A DNA stretch of 6,071 nt from Burkholderiaceae bacterium (lineage in GTDB: Bacteria > Pseudomonadota > Gammaproteobacteria > Burkholderiales > Burkholderiaceae_C), in NCBI GenBank assembly GCA_023260355.1, contig JALQVJ010000402.1, positions 1-6,071 of the forward strand, given 5' to 3'. The notes under the pieces are model-generated. The model was not told the origin of the DNA, searched no databases, and was given only the letters and a program-made list of their open reading frames with translations. This document shows positions 1 through 6,071 of the stretch, one piece after another (position 1 is the first letter of the stretch; every line of letters starts with the position of its first letter). A program made the position numbers and the translations under genes.

Positions 1-537
1 CACATGATTGGCGGCGTTCAAAGGCACGCCCTTGGCCATATCGACATCGCCAGCTAAAAGCAAGTCCAGGTTGCGGCTGGTTTGGCGGCCATTGCGCGCA
101 ACTTCGGTCATCCCCTTTTTGTGGCCATCCAATTCCTCTAGGACAACCATCGGCAAATAGATGTCGTGCTCTTCAAACCGAAACAAACTCATTGGGTCGT
201 GCAAGAGCACGTTGGTGTCCAGTACGAACAAGCGTGTGGGTTGCCCCGACTTGCGTTTGGCCTTGGTGGGGAGAGCCTTTTCTGTCGCATGGCTGCCTCG
301 GCTGTCGCTTGCCTGTGCTGGGGCCGGTGATGCGAGCTGCGCGGACTGCGCCCTTGCCGTGGCCACTGTGCTGACGGGGGCTTCGGGCGTCTGCGGGAGC
401 ACAGGGGCATCGCGGTAGGCGATCGGCGACCTTGTGGCCGCCTTTTTCTTCACCGGAGGCTTGGCTCTTGGCGCATTGTCAATATCGCTGGCACTGAGAC
501 GTGAGGCTTTTTTCGATGGGGCGGGAGGCAGTGGCAT
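1..537 (-). CDS. PIN-PhoH family protein, N-terminal 179 residues (cut by window edge)
   Basis: The frame is open from an ATG at 537 to the window edge, and the C-terminal part lies outside. Residues 1-100 or so are a low-complexity Ala/Pro/Lys-rich segment, probably disordered. From about residue 102 a PIN-type nuclease fold begins: RLFVLDTNVLLHDP carries the first acidic residue (D107) and N109, followed by LPMVVLEELDGHKKG with E134/E135 and D137. This DTN...VLEELD layout is typical of the PIN module fused to a PhoH ATPase (YlaK-like proteins), which are probably RNA-associated NTPase/nucleases. The PhoH P-loop domain itself would lie beyond base 1 and is not seen. The ribosome site before 537 is weak (GAGA). 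The start is chosen because no better in-frame start exists before the PIN domain. A plain PIN-domain protein is the alternative. Confidence 0.85.
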   Translation of the reverse strand, partial: MPLPPAPSKKASRLSASDIDNAPRAKPPVKKKAATRSPIAYRDAPVLPQTPEAPVSTVATARAQSAQLASPAPAQASDSRGSHATEKALPTKAKRKSGQPTRLFVLDTNVLLHDPMSLFRFEEHDIYLPMVVLEELDGHKKGMTEVARNGRQTSRNLDLLLAGDVDMAKGVPLNAANHV

Positions 538-566
538 TCAGGATCTCAAGAGGTCAATGAAAACAA

Positions 567-595
567 AAAAGCCGCCAGTCGGCCTGGCGGCTTTT
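567..595 (-). terminator. Intrinsic terminator after the peroxiredoxin gene
   Basis: A perfect hairpin is formed by GCCGCCAG (571-578) and CTGGCGGC (584-591) around a 5-base loop, extended by AAAA/TTTT pairs to 12 bp. Read on the minus strand, the stem is followed by TTTTTTGTTTTC, a strong U-tract, so it faces the minus direction and lies about 90 bases past the peroxiredoxin stop. On the plus strand the tail is only TTTTG, so termination in that direction would be weaker, and no plus-strand gene ends here. The PhoH-family start codon follows after only 29 bases. Confidence 0.9.
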
Positions 596-635
596 GAGGG
601 GATGCGTGTGGAGAGGTCCAACGGCTCATGAAACC

Positions 636-664
636 ATTATGCACACTCCAGATGCCGTTGTGGA
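636..664 (-). promoter_or_regulatory. Possible weak promoter upstream of the PIN-PhoH gene
   Basis: On the minus strand TCCACA (664-659, 4 of 6 matches to TTGACA) stands 17 bases before CATAAT (641-636, 5 of 6 matches to TATAAT). It lies in the peroxiredoxin/PhoH spacer. A transcript from it would run through the terminator hairpin at 595-567 before reaching the PhoH start codon. This is a match by eye in a short region, so it is tentative. Confidence 0.25.
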
Positions 665-685
665 GACAGCGGGGTCTCTTGACAA

Positions 686-1174
686 TCAGGCCGCTGCAGG
701 CAGCTTCTTCTTGAATCCTTTGACGGCCTTCAGGACCTCATCGACGTGTCCAGCAACCTTGATGCCGCGCCACTCTTGGGCCAAAGTGCCATCGGGACCA
801 ATCAAAAAGGTACTGCGGTCGATCCCTTTGACCTTCTTGCCGTACATGATCTTGTTTTTGACCACGCCGAACATGTGACACATTTTTTCTTCGGTGTCAG
901 CGATCAGCTCAAAGGGCAATTCCAATTTTTCCTTGAAACTGTCGTGGGATTTGAGGTTGTCGCGCGAGACGCCGTAGACGACAGCACCTGCTTTCACGAA
1001 ATCGGCGTACTTGTCGCGAAATTGCATGGCTTCCGTGGTGCACCCAGGCGTGTTGTCCTTGGGGTAGAAATAAAGAACAACTGTTTGGCCAATGAGTGCT
1101 TCGTTGTTGATCAAGGCACCGCCGGTGGCTTGGGCTTCAAATTCGGGAATGGTTTTACTGACGACGACTGCCAT
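686..1174 (-). CDS. bcp: Thioredoxin-dependent peroxiredoxin, BCP/PrxQ family
   Basis: The 162-residue cytoplasmic protein should reduce hydrogen peroxide and organic hydroperoxides, with thioredoxin as the usual reductant. It has the full thioredoxin-fold AhpC/TSA layout: VVLYFYPKDNTPGCTTEA with the peroxidatic Cys45 in the P-x-x-x-T/S-x-x-C context, then VVYGVSRDNLKSHDSF, a second cysteine at Cys99 (MCHMFGV), and STFLIGPDG. Length matches E. coli Bcp (about 156 aa). The usual resolving cysteine five residues after Cys45 is Met50 here, so the protein is either 1-Cys or uses Cys99. The ATG at 1174 has AGGA about 11 bases upstream and gives a normal N-terminus. A strong terminator follows the gene. 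The C-terminal KKKLPAAA tail is short and basic. Confidence 0.95.
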   Translation of the reverse strand: MAVVVSKTIPEFEAQATGGALINNEALIGQTVVLYFYPKDNTPGCTTEAMQFRDKYADFVKAGAVVYGVSRDNLKSHDSFKEKLELPFELIADTEEKMCHMFGVVKNKIMYGKKVKGIDRSTFLIGPDGTLAQEWRGIKVAGHVDEVLKAVKGFKKKLPAAA

Positions 1175-1286
1175 GGGGATTGAATCCTGACCTTGTTTCG
1201 GGTTTGGGTTTCTCTCTGGCCACAGGGTGGCTTGGTCTTCGTGTTGCCTTCAATACAAAAGACAACTGACGCGAGGCTAAACCCGC

Positions 1287-1315
1287 ATTTTAACCCAAGC
1301 CAAGATGCCCGACCA
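1287..1315 (-). promoter_or_regulatory. Possible promoter for bcp
   Basis: In the 186-base spacer between the Mth938-like gene and bcp, the minus strand carries TAAAAT (1292-1287, 5 of 6 matches to the -10 consensus). A poor -35 (TGGTCG, 3 of 6) stands 17 bases upstream. Initiation here would give a leader of about 105 bases. The rest of the spacer shows no clear terminator, open frame or riboswitch-like structure. The call is tentative. Confidence 0.3.
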
Positions 1316-1360
1316 GAAGAGCGATTTCCGATTGACTCGCGAATCCCAACCAAGGGGCGT

Positions 1361-1732
1361 TCAATGCTCTTGAATCAAAGCCAGAAGCACTTTTCGGCCT
1401 TCGGAAATCAACACGTTGTAGGTTCGACAGGCCGCTGCACTGGACATGGTTTCCAACCCAATCCCTTTTTCAATCAGCGGGTGGAACTGCTTGGGGTGAA
1501 TAAAGCGGTGCTGTGTGCCTGTGCCCAGCACCACCAATTCGAGGCCGGCCACGCACAGGTCCGCGAACACACCGGCATTGAGGTCATCGAAACCCCGGAC
1601 GGCCCAGGGCGTGACTTCACCGCCGTGAGACAGGAGCAAACTCTCTTCGTGGCGTTGCCCTGCGATTTGGACCCAACCCTCGCCAGACGCTTCGATGCTG
1701 TTGTTTAGAGGGGTTTCTGCGTGAAATTTCAA
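1361..1732 (-). CDS. Mth938-like domain (DUF498) protein, function unknown
   Basis: This is a 123-residue protein from a TTG start at 1732. It carries the hallmarks of the Mth938/DUF498 family: an N-terminal GEGWVQIAG strand, LELVVLGTGTQHRFIHP (about 64-80), and the C-terminal signature GIGLETMSSAAACRTYNVLISEGRKV (about 90-115) with the conserved AACRTYN core. The family includes archaeal Mth938 and relatives of mitochondrial NDUFAF3, a complex I assembly factor; the bacterial role is not established. An ATG at 1798 would add 22 residues unlike the family (MVPQRGKPII...) and lies upstream of a TATAAT box at 1775-1770. The TTG therefore fits both the family N-terminus (LKFHAE, like the usual MKF) and the promoter. 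Its ribosome site is weak (GAG). Confidence 0.85.
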   Translation of the reverse strand: MKFHAETPLNNSIEASGEGWVQIAGQRHEESLLLSHGGEVTPWAVRGFDDLNAGVFADLCVAGLELVVLGTGTQHRFIHPKQFHPLIEKGIGLETMSSAAACRTYNVLISEGRKVLLALIQEH

Positions 1733-1769
1733 GGTTTGCTCGAAGATATGGTGCGTAAATTGTGGTGAA

Positions 1770-1775
1770 ATTATA
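1770..1775 (-). promoter_or_regulatory. -10 box (TATAAT) of the Mth938-like gene
   Basis: The minus strand carries a perfect TATAAT at 1775-1770. It predicts a transcription start near 1763 and a leader of about 30 bases before the TTG at 1732. No good -35 hexamer stands at 16-18 bases, since that position reads ATGGTT or similar. Strength is uncertain and an activator may be needed. The box sits in the 71-base divergent gap shared with the aminotransferase gene. Confidence 0.5.
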
Positions 1776-1803
1776 GGTTTCCCTCTCTGTGGAACCATCC
1801 TCT

Positions 1804-3027
1804 ATGAGCGCAAACCCTATTCTCAAGTCGAGCAAGCTCGACAACGTCTGTTACGACATCCGTGGTCCGGTGTTGGACAAGGCGCGAGCGATGGAGGAGG
1901 AAGGGCAAAAGATCATCAAGCTCAACATCGGGAATTTGGCCGTTTTCGGGCTCGAGCCGCCAGATGAGATCGTGCAAGACATGATCCGCAACCTACCCGA
2001 TGCGGCAGGCTATACGGATAGCAAGGGTTTGTTTGCACCGCGCAAGGCGGTGGTGCATTACGCCCAAGAAAAGCGCATCCAAGGCGTCACGGTAGACGAC
2101 GTGTATCTTGGCAATGGGGCGTCTGAGCTGATCACGATGTCGATGAATGCGCTGCTCAACAGTGGCGATGAAGTGCTGGTGCCTGCGCCCGATTACCCAC
2201 TTTGGACGGCATCAGTCACTTTGTCAGGCGGCAAAGCCGTGCACTACGCCTGCGATGAAAAGTCGGACTGGAATCCTGACTTGGATGACATTCGCAGCAA
2301 GATCACGCCGCGGACCAAGGGCTTGCTGGTGATCAATCCGAACAACCCCACCGGCGCGCTGTATCCCACCGAGGTGTTGGAAGGCTTGGTTCAAATCGCC
2401 CGTGAACACGGACTGATCGTATTTGCCGATGAGATTTACGACAAAACCCTGTTTGATGGCAACACGCACACATCCATAGCCTCTTTGGCCGACGACATTT
2501 TGTTCGTCACCTTCAATGGGCTATCCAAAAACTACCGCTCGTGCGGCTACCGTGCCGGCTGGATGATCGTTTCCGGCAACAAGCGGCGTGCCAAGGATTA
2601 CATCGAGGGGTTGAACATGTTGGCCTCGATGCGTTTGTGTGCCAATACCCCGGGGCAATTGGCTATCCAGACGGCCTTGGGTGGCTACCAAAGCATCAAT
2701 GACTTGGTGGCGCCGACTGGGCGTCTGTGCCGGCAGCGCGATTTGGCTCACCGACTGTTGTCCGAAATTCCTGGCGTGACATGCGTCAAGCCGAAAGCCG
2801 CGCTTTACATGTTCCCGCGCTTGGACCCTGCGGTCTATCCGATCCGCGACGACCAAGAATTCGCCTACGAATTGTTGGCTGAAGAGCGGGTGCTGATCGT
2901 GCAGGGAACTGGTTTTAACTATCCCTCGCCCGACCATTTCCGCTTGGTGTTCCTGCCCCACGAGGATGACTTGAAAGAGGCTATTGGGCGCGTCGCGCGT
3001 TTCCTTGAAAACTATCGAAAACGTTAA
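1804..3027 (+). CDS. alaA: Alanine (glutamate-pyruvate) aminotransferase, AlaA type, class I PLP enzyme
   Basis: The 407-residue cytoplasmic PLP enzyme is predicted to interconvert pyruvate + glutamate with alanine + 2-oxoglutarate. It follows E. coli AlaA (YfbQ, 405 aa) nearly end to end: KSSKLDNVCYDIRGPVL at the start, LVPAPDYPLWTA, SDWNPDLDDIRSKITPRT, NPNNPTG (178-184), FADEIYDK with Asp209 and Tyr212, FNGLSK with the Schiff-base Lys242, MLASMRLCAN, GGYQSI, KPKAALYMFP and the substrate-carboxylate Arg380 (DHFRLV). The start is ATG 1804 because MSANPILKSSKL aligns with the family. A GTG at 1789 would add five residues. GGA lies 10 bases upstream of the ATG. Two spots differ from E. coli: GNLAVFG replaces GNPAPFG, and SKNYRSCG replaces SKTYRVAG. 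It is the first gene of a run with hom and thrC. Confidence 0.93.
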   Translation: MSANPILKSSKLDNVCYDIRGPVLDKARAMEEEGQKIIKLNIGNLAVFGLEPPDEIVQDMIRNLPDAAGYTDSKGLFAPRKAVVHYAQEKRIQGVTVDDVYLGNGASELITMSMNALLNSGDEVLVPAPDYPLWTASVTLSGGKAVHYACDEKSDWNPDLDDIRSKITPRTKGLLVINPNNPTGALYPTEVLEGLVQIAREHGLIVFADEIYDKTLFDGNTHTSIASLADDILFVTFNGLSKNYRSCGYRAGWMIVSGNKRRAKDYIEGLNMLASMRLCANTPGQLAIQTALGGYQSINDLVAPTGRLCRQRDLAHRLLSEIPGVTCVKPKAALYMFPRLDPAVYPIRDDQEFAYELLAEERVLIVQGTGFNYPSPDHFRLVFLPHEDDLKEAIGRVARFLENYRKR

Positions 3028-3034
3028 GTGTTCC

Positions 3035-3052
3035 GGGCACCCTGGCGTGCCC
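3035..3052 (+). other. Short hairpin in the alaA-hom spacer
   Basis: GGGCAC (3035-3040) pairs with GTGCCC (3047-3052) around a 6-base loop, between the aminotransferase stop and the hom ribosome site. No T-run follows (ACTGTGTAAAG), so it is not an intrinsic terminator. It may stabilise or punctuate the mRNA between the two genes. The 44-base spacer is too short for a peptide-coding threonine attenuator. Confidence 0.45.
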
Positions 3053-3071
3053 ACTGTGTAAAGAGAAGTTC

Positions 3072-4394
3072 ATGCAACCCATTCGCGTTGGTTTATTAGG
3101 TGTTGGCACAGTGGGTGCCGGTGTGTTCAATGTCTTGGCTCGCAATGGCGATGAAATTGAGCGCCGCTCGGGTCGCCGCCTAGAGGTGGTTCAGGTATCG
3201 CGCCGGGATGTGGCCGCCGCCCATGCAGTGGTCGGCGCACAAGTCTCGGTGACAGCAGACCCTTTCGAGGTCGTGAACAACCCGAACATCGACGTGGTGG
3301 TTGAGTTGATTGGTGGCTACACCTTGGCCAAAGATCTTGTGTTGCAGGCGATTGCCAACGGCAAGCATGTGGTCACTGCCAACAAGGCGCTGCTCGCGGT
3401 GCATGGCTCTGAAATTTTTGAAGCCGCTCGGCAAAGATCGGTGGTCGTTGCATTTGAGGCAGCCGTTGCTGGCGGCATTCCGATTATCAAAACGCTTCGC
3501 GAGGGCATGAGTGCCAACCGCGTCGATTGGCTGGCGGGCATCATCAACGGCACAACCAATTTCATCTTGAGTGAAATGCGCAGCAAAGGGCTGTCATTTG
3601 CTGAGGTGTTGAAGCAAGCGCAGGCGCTCGGTTACGCCGAAGCTGACCCAACGTTTGATATCGAGGGTGTGGATGCGGCCCACAAGCTGTCTCTCATGAG
3701 TGCAATTGCGTTTGGTGTGCAAGTGCAGTTTGACAAAGCCCATATTGAAGGCATCACCAAGCTTCAAACTGCGGATATCCGTTACGCAGAGCAACTGGGC
3801 TACCGTATCAAATTGCTTGGCATCACCAAGCGCGTGGAGGCAGGCGTCGAGCTGCGCGTGCACCCGACCCTTGTTCCATCTGAACACCTGTTAGCCAATG
3901 TCGAAGGCCCGATGAACGCAGTCGTCGCCCACGGCGATGCGGTTGGCACCGTGCTGTCATACGGCCAAGGGGCAGGCGGAGAGCCTACGGCCAGCGCCGT
4001 GGTGGCAGATATGGTCGACTTGGCGCGCGTCATCGATGCCGACGCGGCGCACCGCGTGCCAGTCTTGGGCTTTCAGCCAGCGTCATTGAGTGACTTGCCA
4101 GTGTTGGCCATGGCGCAAGTCGTCACCAGCTATTACCTGCGCATGCGGGTGAAGGACCAAGCAGGTGTCCTCGCGCAGTTGACATCGATTTTGGCCGAGC
4201 ACAATATCAGCATCGACGCGATGCTCCAGCGCGAAGCAGCGGCCGTCGGCGGCGAAGAATCGCACCAAACCGATTTGATCGTCTTGACGCACGACACCCA
4301 AGAAGGACAGATGGATCAAGCGATTGCGCGCATGGAAGCATTGGATGCGGTGCTCGCCCCCATCACGCGCATTCGCAAGGAAGGATTGGCCTGA
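3072..4394 (+). CDS. hom: Homoserine dehydrogenase with C-terminal ACT domain
   Basis: The 440-residue protein reduces aspartate 4-semialdehyde to homoserine with NAD(P)H, at the branch point to threonine and methionine. The Rossmann loop is GVGTVG (10-15). The catalytic domain includes TANK with Lys105, GTTNFIL (160-166), and EADPTFDIEGVDAAHK with Glu190, Asp201 and Lys205. These match the yeast Hom6 residues Lys117, Glu208, Asp219 and Lys223 in spacing. An ACT domain spans about 353-430 (YYLRMRVKDQAGVLAQLTSI...), the usual site of threonine feedback control in this monofunctional type. Length is normal (about 430-440). AAGAGAAG at 3061-3068 is the ribosome site. The stop overlaps the thrC start. 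No fused aspartokinase is present. Confidence 0.97.
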   Translation: MQPIRVGLLGVGTVGAGVFNVLARNGDEIERRSGRRLEVVQVSRRDVAAAHAVVGAQVSVTADPFEVVNNPNIDVVVELIGGYTLAKDLVLQAIANGKHVVTANKALLAVHGSEIFEAARQRSVVVAFEAAVAGGIPIIKTLREGMSANRVDWLAGIINGTTNFILSEMRSKGLSFAEVLKQAQALGYAEADPTFDIEGVDAAHKLSLMSAIAFGVQVQFDKAHIEGITKLQTADIRYAEQLGYRIKLLGITKRVEAGVELRVHPTLVPSEHLLANVEGPMNAVVAHGDAVGTVLSYGQGAGGEPTASAVVADMVDLARVIDADAAHRVPVLGFQPASLSDLPVLAMAQVVTSYYLRMRVKDQAGVLAQLTSILAEHNISIDAMLQREAAAVGGEESHQTDLIVLTHDTQEGQMDQAIARMEALDAVLAPITRIRKEGLA

Positions 4395-5809
4395 TGCGTT
4401 ACGTTTCAACCCGCGGCGACCAAACCCAGCGCCAGTTCTGCGACATTTTGTTGGAGGGCTTGGCCCCAGACGGTGGCTTGTATTTGCCTGTGGCATATCC
4501 GCAAGTCGATGATGCGACGTTGAGTCGCTGGCGCGCGCTGAGCTATGCCGAACTTGCGTTTGAGGTTTTGTCCCTCTACATCGACGATATTCCAGCCGAC
4601 GACTTGCGTGCGCTTTGCGCCAAGACCTATACCCAAGAGGTGTTCGGAACGGCCGCCATTGTGCCGCTCAAGCCCTTGGCGCCTGGGCTCATGCTCGAAG
4701 CATTGTCCAACGGCCCCACATTGGCGTTCAAAGACATGGCCATGCAATTGCTGGGCAATTTGTTCGAGTACGAGTTGGGACGCCGTGGCGAAGAGTTGAA
4801 CATCTTTGGCGCGACGTCTGGTGATACCGGTAGCGCGGCGGAGTACGCGATGCGGGGCAAAAAGGGCGTGCGGGTCTTCATGACCAGTCCGCATGGCCGC
4901 ATGAGCCCGTTCCAGCAGGCCCAGATGTTCAGCCTGCAAGACAGCAACATTCACAACATTGCGATTGAAGGCGTGTTCGACGATTGTCAGGACATCGTGA
5001 AGGCGGTATCCAACGACCTTGTGTTCAAGCGTGAGCACCGCATCGGTACCGTCAACTCCATCAACTGGGCACGCTTGCTGGCGCAGGTGGTCTACTACTT
5101 TGCTGGCTACTTTCAGGCGACCCAGGACAACAGCCAACGCGTTAGCTTCACCGTGCCTAGTGGGAACTTTGGCAATGTCTGTGCTGGACATATTGCGCGC
5201 CAAATGGGCTTGCCGATTGACCGGTTGGTGGTGGCGACCAACGAAAACGATGTGCTGGATGAATTCTTCAAGACCGGCATATATCGCGTCAGGGGCACCC
5301 TAGAAACCTGGGAGACGTCCAGCCCTTCGATGGACATTTCGAAGGCCAGCAACTTTGAGCGATTTGTGTTTGATTTGTTGGATCGCGACGGAGCCAAAGT
5401 CAAAGCACTGTTCTCCAAAGAGTTGCAGACCGGCCAGTTTGATTTGAGTCATGATCCGCGTTTTGAGCTCGCAGCAAATCGCTATGGATTCCAGAGCGGA
5501 CGCTCGACGCACCAAAACCGACTGGACACCATTCGCGCTGTGTTTGAACAACACGGCGTCATGATCGATACCCACACCGCTGACGGCGTGAAGGTCGCCA
5601 CAGAGCACTTGGATGCTGGCGTGCCGATGATCGTGTTGGAGACTGCCTTGCCGATCAAATTTGCGTCGACCATTGTTGAGGCATTGGGGCGCGAGCCAGA
5701 TCGCCCTGCCAAATTTGATGGCATTGAAGCGCTGCCGCGCAAGGTCAAAGTGATGGCTGCGGATGTCGAGCAGGTCAAAGCCTATATTCACGCGCACACC
5801 ACAGGATGA
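4394..5809 (+). CDS. thrC: Threonine synthase, long form
   Basis: The 471-residue PLP enzyme converts O-phosphohomoserine to threonine and phosphate, the last step of threonine synthesis. The N-terminus MRYVSTRGD...GLAPDGGLYLP is the family signature. LSNGPTLAFKDMAMQ carries the PLP lysine Lys113, and ATSGDTGSAA (140-149) and PSGNFGN (255-261) line the cofactor phosphate and substrate site. Length fits the long E. coli/fungal-like class found in proteobacteria. The ATG shares its A with the hom stop (TGATG, 4392-4396), and AAGGA at 4381-4385 inside hom is the ribosome site, so translation is probably coupled to hom. Homoserine kinase, needed between Hom and ThrC, is not in this window. Confidence 0.97.
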   Translation: MRYVSTRGDQTQRQFCDILLEGLAPDGGLYLPVAYPQVDDATLSRWRALSYAELAFEVLSLYIDDIPADDLRALCAKTYTQEVFGTAAIVPLKPLAPGLMLEALSNGPTLAFKDMAMQLLGNLFEYELGRRGEELNIFGATSGDTGSAAEYAMRGKKGVRVFMTSPHGRMSPFQQAQMFSLQDSNIHNIAIEGVFDDCQDIVKAVSNDLVFKREHRIGTVNSINWARLLAQVVYYFAGYFQATQDNSQRVSFTVPSGNFGNVCAGHIARQMGLPIDRLVVATNENDVLDEFFKTGIYRVRGTLETWETSSPSMDISKASNFERFVFDLLDRDGAKVKALFSKELQTGQFDLSHDPRFELAANRYGFQSGRSTHQNRLDTIRAVFEQHGVMIDTHTADGVKVATEHLDAGVPMIVLETALPIKFASTIVEALGREPDRPAKFDGIEALPRKVKVMAADVEQVKAYIHAHTTG

Positions 5810-5810
5810 G
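5803..5810 (+). promoter_or_regulatory. Ribosome binding site that favours the second ATG of moeA
   Basis: AGGATGAG overlaps the thrC stop. AGGA (5803-5806) stands 8 bases before ATG 5815, a normal spacing. The in-frame ATG at 5806 is part of this same element and has no separate ribosome site, so 5815 is the better start. Confidence 0.6.
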
Positions 5811-5814
5811 TCCC

Positions 5815-6071
5815 ATGAGCCCCAGCCCAAGACCCTCGCTGACCCCGCTGGATGACGCAGTAGACGCATTGCTGCAGGCGACGCAGCCGGTCCAACAAGC
5901 CATCGCGGTGTCGACGATGGACGCCTTGGGACGCGTACTGGCTCAAGATGTGATTGCAGAAATGTCGGTCCCGGCGTTTGCCAACAGCGCCATGGACGGG
6001 TATGCCTTGGCCCTAGATGACTGGTCGATGTCTGCAGCGGATGGGTTACCCATTTCCCAGCGCGTCCCTGC
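5815..6071 (+). CDS. moeA: Molybdopterin molybdotransferase MoeA, N-terminal 85 residues (cut by window edge)
   Basis: MoeA inserts molybdenum into adenylylated molybdopterin to form the molybdenum cofactor. The visible part shows the family N-terminus: TPLDDAVDALLQA, a region ending in DALGRVLAQDVIAEMSVPAF, then the signature NSAMDGYAL (about 57-65). The rest lies past the window. The gene begins 5 bases after the thrC stop, so it is probably on the same transcript, although its function (cofactor synthesis) is unrelated to threonine. An in-frame ATG at 5806, overlapping the thrC stop, would add MSP; the ribosome site favours 5815. Confidence 0.93.
   Translation, partial: MSPSPRPSLTPLDDAVDALLQATQPVQQAIAVSTMDALGRVLAQDVIAEMSVPAFANSAMDGYALALDDWSMSAADGLPISQRVP

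Noticed and set aside
552..557. TTGACC on the minus strand as a -35 box for the PhoH gene
   Set aside because: The -10 position 17 bases on reads CCACTG and falls inside the coding region, so it is not a promoter.
1324..1345. Near-palindrome GACTCGCGAATC in the bcp upstream spacer
   Set aside because: It has a short imperfect arm with no loop or T-run, and no known operator matches it.
1193..1708. Plus-strand open frame of 171 codons
   Set aside because: It runs antisense to the Mth938-like gene and the bcp upstream spacer; the minus-strand protein has a clear family signature.
2521..3054. Minus-strand open frame of 177 codons opposite the end of alaA
   Set aside because: It is a shadow of the aminotransferase gene, with no family resemblance.
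3752..3831. Repeated GGCATCACCAAGC at two places in hom
   Set aside because: It is two in-frame copies of a Gly-Ile-Thr-Lys coding phrase 69 bases apart, best read as coincidence within coding sequence.
4406..5203. Long minus-strand open frame (265 codons) across thrC
   Set aside because: It lies wholly antisense to a clear thrC, shows no recognisable domain, and is of the sort expected opposite a GC-rich gene.
5300..5869. Minus-strand open frame of 189 codons over the end of thrC and start of moeA
   Set aside because: It is antisense to two well-supported genes and has no recognisable motif.

Overview
The window looks like an ordinary housekeeping stretch of a betaproteobacterial chromosome, most likely Burkholderiales and possibly Comamonadaceae. 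This rests on moderately high GC, the Mth938-like / AlaA-type aminotransferase / hom / thrC / moeA gene order, and the character of the proteins. The genus cannot be fixed from the sequence alone. No RNA gene, insertion sequence, CRISPR array, phage gene or other mobile element is visible.

Left part (1-1732), all on the minus strand. At the left edge is the N-terminal part of a PIN-PhoH family protein (537 to 1, running off the window). It is preceded by a strong intrinsic terminator (567-595) that faces the minus direction and ends the transcript of a thioredoxin-type peroxiredoxin of the BCP/PrxQ family (1174-686). Upstream of that, after a 186-base spacer, is a small Mth938-like (DUF498) protein of unknown function (1732-1361). 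It very probably uses a TTG start just downstream of a consensus TATAAT box.

Right part (1804-6071), all on the plus strand, is a compact amino-acid operon. It holds an AlaA-type alanine aminotransferase (1804-3027), homoserine dehydrogenase with a C-terminal ACT domain (hom, 3072-4394), threonine synthase (thrC, 4394-5809, overlapping hom by one base) and the beginning of molybdopterin molybdotransferase (moeA, 5815 onward, running off the window). Hom makes homoserine from aspartate semialdehyde and ThrC makes threonine from phosphohomoserine. The kinase step between them (homoserine kinase) is not encoded here. MoeA is functionally unrelated but is spaced as though co-transcribed.

I found no new biological system. 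The points worth a second look are modest: a BCP that lacks the usual resolving cysteine, a terminator only 29 bases ahead of the PhoH start codon, a TTG start in a tight divergent promoter region, tandem in-frame ATGs at the thrC/moeA junction, and an altered glycine-loop motif in the aminotransferase.
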